Positions 7,146 through 14,643 of a stretch of 20,422 nt of DNA are shown here, piece by piece (position 1 is the first letter of the stretch; each line of letters starts with the position of its first letter). The stretch spans positions 1-20,422 of the forward strand of contig JBLNDG010000213.1 in the NCBI GenBank assembly GCA_050261415.1, in the 5' to 3' direction. The position numbers and the translations under genes were made by a program. The DNA comes from JBLNDG01 sp050261415 (GTDB lineage: Bacteria > Bacillota > Clostridia > Lutisporales > Lutisporaceae). The notes under the pieces were generated by a model. That model was given only the letters and a program-made list of their open reading frames with translations, did not search any database and was not told where the DNA came from.

Positions 7146-8811
7146 ATATTTAGTTTTAACAAAGGTGCTTATGAAGAATTCCAACCTGCTGTCTTTAAAG
7201 CCGGGCAGGATAGGGAAAAAACAGATAAAGACAATACTTCTTTCTGTACTCATAATTGCTGCCTTCTTACCAATGATGTTCGGAATAGCGGCTATAGTAT
7301 ACGAGGCATATGGAGTGCTTCTTCAGATACAGCAGGAGGGACTGCTGCTTGTAGGTGGTTTTTCTGTTGTAAGTATGGCAGTGTTCTTTTTTAGTATTTT
7401 CTATGTGATGAGTGTATTTTACTTTTCAAGGGATATTGAAAACCTGCTGCCCTTGCCCTTGAAACCTTCTGAAATTCTGGCTGCAAAATTTACTGTCACA
7501 CTGATATATGAGTATCTGACCGAATTCCTGTTCCTGGCTCCAATTTTGATAAGCTTCGGGGTTGCAAGCGGCCAGGGTATTATATATTATCTGTACAGCT
7601 TTATTATATTCCTGACGCTGCCGGTCATACCCCTGGTATATGCGTCTTTACTCAGTATGATTGTAATGCGCTTTACCAATATTGCAAGGAATAAAGACCG
7701 GTTCAGGATTGTAGGCGGTATTATTGCAATGGCTATTGCAATAGGCTCTAACCTTGTAATTCAAAAATTTACTGCCGCATCAATGACCCCTGAAAAGCTT
7801 CAGCAAATGATAACTCAGGGAAACAACTCACTTGTCGGTGCAATGTCAGGTATTTTCGTCAATAACAGGTTTGGGGTCATAGCATTGCTTAATAACGGCG
7901 GAGTTAAGGGACTCATAAACATAGCTGTTTTTGTCCTGATATCCTTTCTGTTTCTTTTGCTGCTCCTTAACCTGGGAGAAAGCATATATTTCAAAGGGGT
8001 AGTAGGAGTATCCGAAACTGCTTCAAAAAAGAAAAGATATTCAGAAAAGGAACTTTATAAATCAATGGAGGAAAGCCCGGCTCTCAAATCATATGCTTTA
8101 AAGGAATTGAAGCTTTTGTTCAGAACTCCGGTATACTTTATGAACTGCATAATGATGAATTTTCTCTGGCCGGTGTTTTTACTTCTGCCATTTATAGCGC
8201 AGCCTGAGCAGATGAAGGAGCTTAGGAGTTTCAGCACAGCATTGGAAAGCGGAGGCATAAGCGCTGTGGTTTTGGCTGCCGCTTTCGGGATAAGTACATT
8301 TGTCACTTCTGCAAACGGTATAACGGCATCTGCCATATCAAGAGAAGGCAGAAACATATATGTAAGCAAATACCTGCCTATAAGCTACAAGAAGCAGATT
8401 ATGGCAAAAATACTGCCGGGGATAATAATGGGGGCTGTGGCCACTTTTATGATGCTGGTGGTAGGAATGATTCTTTTCAGAGTGCCTGCACTGCTTATAA
8501 TACTTATTATCGTGGCAAGCTTCCTGGGTATAGTTTTCAGCTCGTTTATGGGGATGTTCTTTGACCTTAATTTTCCCAGGCTCATATGGGATAATGAACA
8601 AAAGGCAGTGAAGCAGAATTTCAATGTGGTATTGAATATGCTTGTGAGTATAATAGCTGCAGGTATACCTGTATTCATTGTAATAGTATTGCATTTTACG
8701 TTGTGGACCACATTTTTCATTCTGGTTGCTTTGTTCGGTTTGCTGGATGTGCTGCTGTATGTGATACTTTCAACGGTTGGAGTAAGGCTGTATAAGGAAA
8801 TAGAGGGTTAA
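7138..8811 (+). CDS. ABC exporter permease, large ABC-2-like membrane protein
   Basis: The 557-residue protein is highly hydrophobic, with about 12 likely membrane helices in two groups separated by a cytoplasmic loop near residues 290-330 (VSETASKKKRYSEKELYKSM). Six helices precede the loop and six follow, suggesting an internally duplicated or fused permease, so one chain may be the whole membrane part. The motif ENLLPLPLKPSEILAAKF after the second helix is typical of clostridial putative ABC exporters (possibly Pfam ABC_tran_2; to be confirmed by search). The gene overlaps the ATPase gene by eight bases (start ATGAGTAGA at 7138). No substrate-binding protein gene is nearby, which fits an exporter. 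No cargo gene or immunity hint is visible. Confidence 0.85.
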   Translation: MSRYLVLTKVLMKNSNLLSLKPGRIGKKQIKTILLSVLIIAAFLPMMFGIAAIVYEAYGVLLQIQQEGLLLVGGFSVVSMAVFFFSIFYVMSVFYFSRDIENLLPLPLKPSEILAAKFTVTLIYEYLTEFLFLAPILISFGVASGQGIIYYLYSFIIFLTLPVIPLVYASLLSMIVMRFTNIARNKDRFRIVGGIIAMAIAIGSNLVIQKFTAASMTPEKLQQMITQGNNSLVGAMSGIFVNNRFGVIALLNNGGVKGLINIAVFVLISFLFLLLLLNLGESIYFKGVVGVSETASKKKRYSEKELYKSMEESPALKSYALKELKLLFRTPVYFMNCIMMNFLWPVFLLLPFIAQPEQMKELRSFSTALESGGISAVVLAAAFGISTFVTSANGITASAISREGRNIYVSKYLPISYKKQIMAKILPGIIMGAVATFMMLVVGMILFRVPALLIILIIVASFLGIVFSSFMGMFFDLNFPRLIWDNEQKAVKQNFNVVLNMLVSIIAAGIPVFIVIVLHFTLWTTFFILVALFGLLDVLLYVILSTVGVRLYKEIEG

Positions 8812-8880
8812 ACAATAATGTAGGTTTATTAGCAGATGTGAATTAAACTGTAGGACAGTAGAGTCTTGATGATAAACAGT

Positions 8881-8964
8881 GGTCATGGGCACTGGGCTAT
8901 GGGCAATGGGTTTCTGGAGAGCTTCGAAGCCCCACTGAAACCTATAAGCCTATAGCCTATTGCC
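8881..8964. repeat. Palindromic array of degenerate 7-base units
   Basis: The 84 bases split into twelve 7-mers. The left ones are GGTCATG, GGCACTG, GGCTATG, GGCAATG and GGTTTCT; the right ones are GAAACCT, ATAAGCC, TATAGCC and TATTGCC, which are the complements of the left type. TTCGAAG sits near the middle. The whole is a long imperfect hairpin between convergent genes (the permease on plus, the reductase on minus). It looks like a small dispersed repeat of REP or MITE kind; only one copy is in the window. Confidence 0.65.
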
Positions 8965-8967
8965 TGT

Positions 8968-8996
8968 AAAAGCTAAAGCGTAAGGTTTTAGCTTTT
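8968..8996. terminator. Possible two-way terminator between convergent genes
   Basis: AAAAGCTAAA (8968-8977) and TTTAGCTTTT (8987-8996) form a 10-bp stem with a 9-base loop. It overlaps the TAA stop of the reductase on the minus strand and lies 156 bases after the permease stop. T runs exist on both strands but form part of the stem, so it may be weak. Confidence 0.5.
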
Positions 8997-10146
8997 ATCT
9001 ATTTAGGGAAGCATGTGCCTCTTTCAGATGTTCAACTATTGGAAGCTTCTGAGGACATGCATCCTCACATTTTCTGCATTCCACACATTGGGATGCATCC
9101 CTTCCGGAGCTTTTTAAACCTGTGTAACCCCTTGAGGATTCTGTGATTGCATTATAGACCGATGAATTATTGTAGTATTCGAATATCTGCGGTATCGACA
9201 CATTGTTGGGACATGGCAGACAGTATTCGCAGCCGGTGCATTTTACCTTTATCAGGCTGTTGTAGGTATCCTTCACCTTTGTCACGGCCTTGAGCTCTTT
9301 CTCACTTAAAGCATTGGGATATGAGTCTGCAGCTATCTTAAGGTTGTTTTTAACCTGCTCCATTGTGCTCATACCGCTTAATGCCAAAGTAACCTCGGGA
9401 TGATTGTACACCCATTTAAAAGCCCAATCCACAGGAGTCCTGTTTATCCCGGATTCCTGCCATACCTTCATTACTTCCTCCGGCTGGTTATTGGCCAGCT
9501 TGCCTCCGAGCAGAGGCTCCATTGCTACTAATGCAATTCCTTTGTCGTGCGCCTTTTTAATATGCTTTTCCCATTCAGGGCTTTCCATGTAATTGAACTG
9601 TATCTGGCACATTCCCCAATTGAAGGAGTCGAGAATTGTATCGAAAAATTCTATTTCCTCATGGAAGGAGAATCCCGCATGCTTTACCTTTCCTTTTCCT
9701 ATCGCTTTTTTCAGCGAACCAAGCACATCAAGCTCTTTTACAATTTCCCACCTTGGTTTTCCAAGCGCATGCAGCAGGTAAAAATCTATATATTCAGTAT
9801 CGAGCTTCTTGAGCTGTTCATCCAAATACTTATCAAAATCTTCCTTGCTCTTGAGGAGCCATACGGGAAGCTTTGTGGCAAGCTTTACTTTTTCACGGTA
9901 ACCATCCTTCAGTGCCTTTCCTACGACAACTTCACTGTTTCCTTTATGGTAGGGGTAGGCCGTATCAATATAATTCACTCCGTTATCTATTGCATACCTT
10001 ATCATTTTGATGGCTTCGGCTTCATCTATACTGGCTGTGTCCGGCTCAGCGCCTGCCGTTTCCGGAACGTTAAGGGGAAGCCTCATGCATCCGAATCCCA
10101 GTATTGACACATCAAACCCCGTCTTACCCATTTTTCGATATTGCAT
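8995..10146 (-). CDS. Aldo/keto reductase with C-terminal 4Fe-4S ferredoxin domain
   Basis: The 383-residue protein joins an NADPH-type aldo/keto reductase barrel (about 1-290) to a ferredoxin-like tail. The catalytic tetrad is visible as Asp61 and Tyr66 (DTAYPYHKGNSE), Lys92 (ATKLP) and His126 (YLLHA). Two cysteine clusters follow, CTGCEYCLPCP (Cys303, 306, 309, 312) and CVECRKCEDACP (Cys354, 357, 360, 364), each able to hold a 4Fe-4S cluster. This fusion is common in anaerobes and suggests electron transfer between ferredoxin and a carbonyl substrate, though the substrate is unknown. The ATG at 10144-10146 has AGGAGGT on the minus strand (10154-10160) seven bases upstream. It is probably a single-gene unit: the hisC terminator lies just upstream of it. 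Confidence 0.93.
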   Translation of the reverse strand: MQYRKMGKTGFDVSILGFGCMRLPLNVPETAGAEPDTASIDEAEAIKMIRYAIDNGVNYIDTAYPYHKGNSEVVVGKALKDGYREKVKLATKLPVWLLKSKEDFDKYLDEQLKKLDTEYIDFYLLHALGKPRWEIVKELDVLGSLKKAIGKGKVKHAGFSFHEEIEFFDTILDSFNWGMCQIQFNYMESPEWEKHIKKAHDKGIALVAMEPLLGGKLANNQPEEVMKVWQESGINRTPVDWAFKWVYNHPEVTLALSGMSTMEQVKNNLKIAADSYPNALSEKELKAVTKVKDTYNSLIKVKCTGCEYCLPCPNNVSIPQIFEYYNNSSVYNAITESSRGYTGLKSSGRDASQCVECRKCEDACPQKLPIVEHLKEAHASLNR

Positions 10147-10249
10147 TGCATTTACCTCCTAATGTATTTAATCCCACATAATTTATAGTAATAGTATCTA
10201 ACATTATTATGCTCATTGCAAGAAGTTTATCTTGTCATAAAGACTGGAT

Positions 10250-10277
10250 AAAAAAGCCCCTGCCGTTTGGCAGAGGC
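10250..10277 (-). terminator. Rho-independent terminator of hisC
   Basis: On the minus strand, GCCTCTGCC, loop AAAC and GGCAGGGGC form a 9-bp stem with one G-U pair, followed by TTTTTT. It lies ten bases after the hisC stop and ends that transcript before the reductase gene. Confidence 0.9.
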
Positions 10278-10286
10278 CTATTGTCT

Positions 10287-11375
10287 CTACAATATCTCTT
10301 TCAATGCTTTTATAAACTCCATGTTTTCTTCCATGGTACCTATGCTCACCCTGAGCCAGGTGTTAGGATTAAAACCTGCCACAGGTCTTACTATTACTCC
10401 CTTTTTGAGGAGTTCATTGAATACCTGGGTGCTGTCTTTTTTCGCATTGAATATTATATGATTTGCCTCGGTTTTTGCATATTCTACATCCATTTTATCA
10501 AACTCTTCATAGATATATGCTTTACCGGCGTTGTTATTCTCAATTACCTTTGTCAGGAATTCGTCATCACCTATAGCTGCTATTGCGGCGGCCTGCGTAA
10601 GCAATGTTACATTGAAGGGGTTCCTGATTTTGTTTATAGCAGACAGAAGCTCCTGATCACCCAGGGTGTATCCTACTCTAAGCCCTGCCAGACCATATGC
10701 TTTTGACAGGGTTCTCATAACCAGTAAGTTTTTGTACTTTTTTAGGAACTTCAGACTGTCTTTTGGGTAATCAGGATGTGAAGCAAATTCATTGTAAGCC
10801 TCATCATAAACTATAATAGTGGATGGTGGGGCTGTTTCGAGAAGCTCAAGGAACTGCGCTTCGGTAAAAATTGTTCCTGTAGGATTGTTGGGATTGCAGA
10901 GCCATATCAGCTTTGTATTCGGGCTGATAGCTTTTTTGAAGCCTTCAATATCATAAGTAAGGTCTTTCAGAGGTATTTTTTTTATGTCTGCACCCATCAT
11001 CTGCGAGGTGATATAATAGCGCGGGAAAGTTATATCTGCCATAATTACTTCGTCACCTTTATCAATAAAGGTTTTGGCAATGAGGTCTACCATTTCGTCC
11101 GAGCCGCATGTCGGCAGTACCATGTCCGGAGATATTCCATATTTACCTGCAATAGTATCTTTAAGAAGCGTTGCATTTCCGTCGGGATATAAATTTGCCT
11201 CCTCCAAGGCATTCATTACCGCATCCCTAACCTTTGGAGAAAAACCGAAAGGATTTTCATTGGATGCCAATTTAATTACCTTGTCAAGTCCAAGCTCACG
11301 TTTTACATCCTCTATGGGCTTACCCGGCACGTATACAGGAATGGCGTCTAATTCCCTCCTGTAGTTTACCTGCAT
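10287..11375 (-). CDS. hisC: Histidinol-phosphate aminotransferase
   Basis: This 362-residue fold-type I PLP enzyme transfers the amino group of glutamate to imidazole-acetol phosphate in histidine synthesis. It shows SNENPFG near the N-terminus, NPNNPTG (161-167), DEAYNEF (Asp191, Tyr194), the PLP lysine Lys225 in RTLSKAYGLAGLRVGY, and a C-terminal WLRVSIGT that holds the substrate carboxylate. The ATG at 11373-11375 is chosen because the protein then begins with the usual short lead (MQVNYRRELDAIPVYVPGKP) and a G-rich ribosome binding site lies upstream. A longer form from a TTG at 11393 would be translated from that G run itself and is unlikely. No other his gene is in the window, so hisC is an orphan here. 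Closely related aminotransferases can also act on aromatic substrates. Confidence 0.93.
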   Translation of the reverse strand: MQVNYRRELDAIPVYVPGKPIEDVKRELGLDKVIKLASNENPFGFSPKVRDAVMNALEEANLYPDGNATLLKDTIAGKYGISPDMVLPTCGSDEMVDLIAKTFIDKGDEVIMADITFPRYYITSQMMGADIKKIPLKDLTYDIEGFKKAISPNTKLIWLCNPNNPTGTIFTEAQFLELLETAPPSTIIVYDEAYNEFASHPDYPKDSLKFLKKYKNLLVMRTLSKAYGLAGLRVGYTLGDQELLSAINKIRNPFNVTLLTQAAAIAAIGDDEFLTKVIENNNAGKAYIYEEFDKMDVEYAKTEANHIIFNAKKDSTQVFNELLKKGVIVRPVAGFNPNTWLRVSIGTMEENMEFIKALKEIL

Positions 11376-11381
11376 AAAGCG

Positions 11382-11391
11382 TCCCCCCCCC
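11382..11391 (-). promoter_or_regulatory. Homopolymer ribosome binding site of hisC (nine G)
   Basis: On the minus strand nine G in a row followed by A serve as the only Shine-Dalgarno-like sequence, seven bases from the last G to the ATG at 11375. The run also decides the start choice: the upstream TTG at 11393 would read through it as glycines. Confidence 0.65.
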
Positions 11392-11411
11392 AAAATAAAT
11401 ATTACAATATA

Positions 11412-11440
11412 ATTGTACCTTTATTGCAAATATTTATCAA
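11412..11440 (-). promoter_or_regulatory. SigA-type promoter of hisC
   Basis: On the minus strand TTGATA (11435-11440), a 17-base spacer and TACAAT (11412-11417) make a near-consensus promoter. It faces hisC, with a leader of about 30 bases. Confidence 0.8.
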
Positions 11441-11457
11441 CTTTTTTTAATTATTAC

Positions 11458-11482
11458 AAAAAAATTGCAATGCAATTTTTTT
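11458..11482. repeat. Perfect 25-base palindrome between the hisC and EF-G promoters
   Basis: AAAAAAATTGCA (11458-11469) and TGCAATTTTTTT (11471-11482) are perfect reverse complements around one central base. The site lies 18 bases upstream of the hisC -35 and about 70 bases upstream of the EF-G -35. It could be an operator serving both genes or simply an A/T-tract upstream element; as RNA it would form only a weak 10-bp stem. Confidence 0.6.
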
Positions 11483-11553
11483 TATGAAAACCAGGGATAG
11501 TAAATGTAAATTGTCTGGAAAGTCATTATATTCAGTTTTCTTACTTTTTACTC

Positions 11554-11582
11554 TTTACAATTATTGTACATAAAGATAAAAT
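11554..11582 (+). promoter_or_regulatory. SigA-type promoter of the EF-G paralogue
   Basis: TTTACA (11554-11559), a 17-base spacer and TAAAAT (11577-11582) match the SigA consensus at five of six positions each. The leader to the ATG at 11669 is about 80 bases. Confidence 0.7.
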
Positions 11583-11668
11583 TAAAATTACAGTGCATGC
11601 ACATTTGAGTTGAGCTATGTTTAAAAGTGCTATTGATGGGCAGAATAAACAAAAAAGGGGGAATTTAT

Positions 11669-13753
11669 ATGAAGGATTACAAAACGGTAAACCTTAGAAA
11701 TGTTGGATTAATTGGCCACGGTGGTTCCGGAAAGACTACTATAGCGGAAGCTATGCTTTTTAATACCGGTGTTCTTGACAGATTCGGCAAGGTAGACGAT
11801 GGAACAACTACAACTGACTTTGACCCGGAAGAAGTTAAAAGGAAGATTTCAATTAGTGCAGCGACTGCTCCATGTGAGTGGAAGGAAAACAGAATAAATG
11901 TAATCGATACTCCCGGATATTTTGACTTCGTCGGCGAAGTAGTAGCAAGCTTAAAGGTTGCTGACGGCGCAGTAATAGCTGTTGACAGCATTGGAGGAGT
12001 AGAAGTTGGTGTAGAAAAGGCATGGGATTTTGTGAACGAGGACAAAAAATCATGCATGTTCTTTGTTAACAAACTTGATAGAGAAAATGCAAATTTCTCA
12101 AAAGCTCTTACACAGCTCAGAGAGGTTTTTGGAAATAAAGTTGTTCCCTTTACACTCCCAATAGGAGCTGAACTAAACTTCAAAGGGATTGTAGATTTAA
12201 TAGATATGAAAGCTAAGACCAGGGAAGGAAATAAGACTGTTGAGGGAGATATTCCCGCTGATCTTAAGGGAGAAGCTGATGAATACAGGGGTATGATAAT
12301 AGAAGCAGCAGCTCAGACTGATGAAGCCCTCATGGAAAAATATTTTGGCGGAGAAGAGCTTACAAAGGAAGAAATAGTAAAAGGTTTGAGACTTGGCGTA
12401 ATAGGCGGGGATGTCGTTCCTGTACTTTGCGGAGCTGCAACAAAAAATATAGGTATAGATTTGCTCATGGACACTATATTGAATTACATGCCTTCACCTG
12501 CTGATACTCCGGCTGTGGAAGCAGTCAGCGTCAAGAGCGGTCAGAAGGTGAAGATAGCTGCTGACGTTAGTACACCGTTCAGCGCACAGGTTTATAAGAC
12601 CATAGCCGACCCCTTCGTTGGAAAGATATCCATGTTCAAGGTAATGTCCGGAACAATGTCCTCCGATATGGAAGTATATAATCCCAACAAGGAAAAGAAG
12701 GAAAAGCTCAGCAACCTGTTCCTGCTAAGAGGTAAAAAGCAGGTAGCTATGGATAAGCTCATAGCCGGAGAAATTGCTGCTGTAGCAAAATTACAGTTTA
12801 CAACAACAGGAGATACATTGTGCGATCCTAATAATGTTGTAATGTATGAACAGATCAAATTCCCGGCACCAAGCATAGCAATGGCTATAGAGCCTAAGTC
12901 AAAAGGAGACGAAGACAAGATCGGTAACGGTCTCCAGAGACTTGTTGAAGAAGATCCGACCTTGAAGGTTGAGAAAAATGTTGAAACAAAACAGACACTG
13001 ATATCCGGTATGGGAGAGCAGCATCTTGAAATTGTAACAAAGAAGCTGCATAATAAATTTGGTGTAGAGGTAGTGCTTACAGATCCTAAAATACCTTTCA
13101 GGGAAACAATCAAAAAATCGGCAAAGGCTGAAGGCAAGCACAAGAAACAGTCCGGAGGACACGGACAGTATGGACATGTTTGGGTTGAGTTCGAGCCAAT
13201 CCTTGACGGAAGCGCTGATTTTGAATTTGTTGACAAGATAGTAGGCGGAGTAGTTCCGAGACAATATATACCTGCTGTTGAAAAAGGACTTAGAGAATGT
13301 GTGGAAGAGGGCGTACTTGCAGGATTCCCGGTTGTTAACATCAGATGTACACTGTACGATGGATCCTTCCATCCGGTAGACTCTGCGGAAATGCCGTTTA
13401 AAATTGCTGCCGCACTGGCATACAAGAAAGGTATGGCAGCAGCCAACCCTGTACTGCTTGAGCCGATATACCAGGTTGAAGTGCTTGTTCCGGACGAATA
13501 CATGGGAGATATAATCGGGGACTTGAACAAGAAGAGGGGAAGAATTCTCGGTATGGAACCCCAGGGCAAGCTACAGAAGGTGTCAGCCGAAGCACCCCTT
13601 GCCGAAATGTTCAAATATGCAACTGACTTGAGATCAATGACTCAGGCAAGAGGAAGCTTCTCGATGAAGTTCTCAAGATATGAAGAAGTACCTGCACAAA
13701 TAGCGCAGAAGATTATTGAAGCTGCAAATGCAGGAAGAGAAAAAGAAGAATAA
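11669..13753 (+). CDS. Elongation factor G paralogue (EF-G2-like translation GTPase)
   Basis: The 694-residue protein has all EF-G parts: G domain, domain II, and domains III to V (HGQYGHVWVEFEPI in IV; RGRILGMEPQGKLQKV in V). It differs from canonical FusA in the G motifs. G1 is GHGGSGKTT (16-24) rather than AHIDAGKTT, switch I is shortened and reads RKISI for RGITI, and G3 is DTPGYFDF with Tyr84 in place of the catalytic histidine. G4 NKLD (134-137) is normal. This is the EF-G2-like group known beside the main EF-G in many bacteria; its cellular role is not settled. A canonical fusA next to tuf and rpsL is expected elsewhere. The ATG at 11669 has AAGGGGG (11655-11661) seven bases upstream. 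A longer form from 11627 would place this ribosome binding site inside the coding region, so it is rejected. Confidence 0.92.
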   Translation: MKDYKTVNLRNVGLIGHGGSGKTTIAEAMLFNTGVLDRFGKVDDGTTTTDFDPEEVKRKISISAATAPCEWKENRINVIDTPGYFDFVGEVVASLKVADGAVIAVDSIGGVEVGVEKAWDFVNEDKKSCMFFVNKLDRENANFSKALTQLREVFGNKVVPFTLPIGAELNFKGIVDLIDMKAKTREGNKTVEGDIPADLKGEADEYRGMIIEAAAQTDEALMEKYFGGEELTKEEIVKGLRLGVIGGDVVPVLCGAATKNIGIDLLMDTILNYMPSPADTPAVEAVSVKSGQKVKIAADVSTPFSAQVYKTIADPFVGKISMFKVMSGTMSSDMEVYNPNKEKKEKLSNLFLLRGKKQVAMDKLIAGEIAAVAKLQFTTTGDTLCDPNNVVMYEQIKFPAPSIAMAIEPKSKGDEDKIGNGLQRLVEEDPTLKVEKNVETKQTLISGMGEQHLEIVTKKLHNKFGVEVVLTDPKIPFRETIKKSAKAEGKHKKQSGGHGQYGHVWVEFEPILDGSADFEFVDKIVGGVVPRQYIPAVEKGLRECVEEGVLAGFPVVNIRCTLYDGSFHPVDSAEMPFKIAAALAYKKGMAAANPVLLEPIYQVEVLVPDEYMGDIIGDLNKKRGRILGMEPQGKLQKVSAEAPLAEMFKYATDLRSMTQARGSFSMKFSRYEEVPAQIAQKIIEAANAGREKEE

Positions 13754-13762
13754 ACGATTTAA

Positions 13763-13798
13763 AAAACATGGCAAATTTTGCATTTGCCATGTTTTTTT
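13763..13798 (+). terminator. Rho-independent terminator after the EF-G paralogue
   Basis: AAAACATGGCAAA (13763-13775) and TTTGCCATGTTTT (13783-13795) form a perfect 13-bp stem with a 7-base loop, followed by more T residues. Confidence 0.92.
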
Positions 13799-13803
13799 CT
13801 AGG

Positions 13804-13857
13804 ATGCTTTCAATATATGAATTCAATGTAAGATGTTTAGTTCAAAACATATAGTAT
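13804..13857 (+). repeat. Dispersed palindromic intergenic element, copy 2
   Basis: This copy shares TATATGAATTCAATGTAA with copy 1 without a mismatch, then GATGTTTAGTTC and AAAACATATAGTAT. The small palindrome here is ATGTTT-N6-AAACAT. It starts six bases after the EF-G terminator and ends 86 bases before the TusA-like gene. It again ends in TATAGT. Confidence 0.8.
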
Positions 13858-13943
13858 ATTTATATTGTTGATTCATAAACTATAATTACAAGATACTTTC
13901 ATAGATAATGCATGAGAACTGCCCAATAATAGGAGGATGGTAA

Positions 13944-14180
13944 ATGATCGAGAGAATGATAAATGTCAGCAACAGTATAAACCTTAATGATGTAAGAAGG
14001 ATTGTGGATACCGTTAAGCAAATGAATGAGGATGAACAGCTTGTCTTATCATTAAACAGCCAGGATTCATACGAGGCAGCAAATATTTTCTCGATACTGG
14101 AAAGGCACAATTTTGAATGGTCAACAAAAGGCGGACATGACGGCAGGGATTACTATATTATTGCCAAGAAAAAACCGTAA
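13944..14180 (+). CDS. Small TusA-like protein lacking the active cysteine
   Basis: The 78-residue protein has AGGAGG (13931-13936) seven bases before its ATG. The order of likely strands and helices (INLNDVRRIVDTVKQM; EDEQLVLSLNSQDSYEAANI; a hydrophilic turn; DYYIIAKKK) resembles the TusA/SirA fold, including the acidic turn before the second helix and a final strand with basic end. The CPxP motif that carries sulfur in TusA is absent, and the protein has no cysteine at all. It therefore cannot be a sulfur relay protein of the usual kind. The fold call is an inference from pattern and should be tested by structure prediction. It lies between two terminators with the 54-residue gene behind it (21 bases apart), so these form one small operon. 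Confidence 0.65.
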   Translation: MIERMINVSNSINLNDVRRIVDTVKQMNEDEQLVLSLNSQDSYEAANIFSILERHNFEWSTKGGHDGRDYYIIAKKKP

Positions 14181-14201
14181 CCAGGGTTAGGGGGGGATAT
14201 A

Positions 14202-14366
14202 GTGCAGCAGAATAATTATTCCGGAGAACTGGAAGACAAACTTAATGATGTTAGCCTTTATGGAGAATTCATGGCTACCTTCAATTATTGGGTAAGTTCG
14301 GAGGAACAGAAGAAAAGGGTAGAACATTTGCAGGATATAGGAAGGATAGACAGGATAAGCCATTAG
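14202..14366 (+). CDS. Unknown 54-residue protein with GTG start
   Basis: The reading frame starts with GTG at 14202, five bases after a run of seven G (14190-14196) that makes a ribosome binding site, and stops at TAG 14364-14366. The product begins VQQNNYSGELEDKLNDVSLY, has the central GEFMATFNYWVSSEEQKKRV and ends in RIDRISH. It is hydrophilic, charged, without cysteine, signal peptide or membrane segment, and probably mostly helical. It follows the TusA-like gene by 21 bases and is followed by a strong terminator. These signals support a real gene; I do not recognise the family. Confidence 0.65.
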   Translation: MQQNNYSGELEDKLNDVSLYGEFMATFNYWVSSEEQKKRVEHLQDIGRIDRISH

Positions 14367-14393
14367 TTATATTTAATAGTACTTGCACCTTAG

Positions 14394-14421
14394 CCCTCCG
14401 CTTTATGCGGGGGGTTTTTTT
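14394..14421 (+). terminator. Rho-independent terminator after the small-gene pair
   Basis: CCCTCCGC (14394-14401), loop TTTAT and GCGGGGGG (14407-14414) form an 8-bp stem with one G-U pair, followed by seven T. It separates the small genes from the CtsR operon. Confidence 0.92.
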
Positions 14422-14569
14422 CATAGCATCAAGCTTGATATATTTTCTTAATGAATCAGTAATTTCTTCATAAAGTTTATAAATAGCAGAATGAAAGAGA
14501 TTTCTATTAATATTTGAAAAAAAGGAAATAAAAACGGCAAAAATGAAAAATAATACTTTAGTACAATAC

Positions 14570-14625
14570 TTGAAGTCATGGAAGAAGAATAACTATAATA
14601 TATATGAAGGTCAAAGAAAGTCAAA
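14570..14625 (+). promoter_or_regulatory. Promoter and CtsR operator of the ctsR-mcsA-mcsB-clpC operon
   Basis: TTGAAG (14570-14575), an 18-base spacer and TATAAT (14594-14599) form a SigA-type promoter. Ten bases later GGTCAAA-GAA-AGTCAAA (14609-14625) matches the CtsR consensus RGTCAAA-NAN-RGTCAAA at every position. The operator covers the expected transcription start, so bound CtsR should block initiation, giving autoregulation and heat or protein-stress induction. Confidence 0.93.
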
Positions 14626-14643
14626 GTCAGAAAGAGTGATGTT

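Noticed and set aside
12592..13614. Open frame of 340 codons on the minus strand opposite the EF-G paralogue
   Set aside because: It lies wholly inside a well-recognised gene, has no ribosome binding site and a low-complexity serine-rich product, as expected from the complement of a biased coding frame.
14288..14473. Open frame of 61 codons on the plus strand
   Set aside because: It overlaps the 54-residue gene in another frame, has no ribosome binding site and runs through the terminator at 14394-14421.
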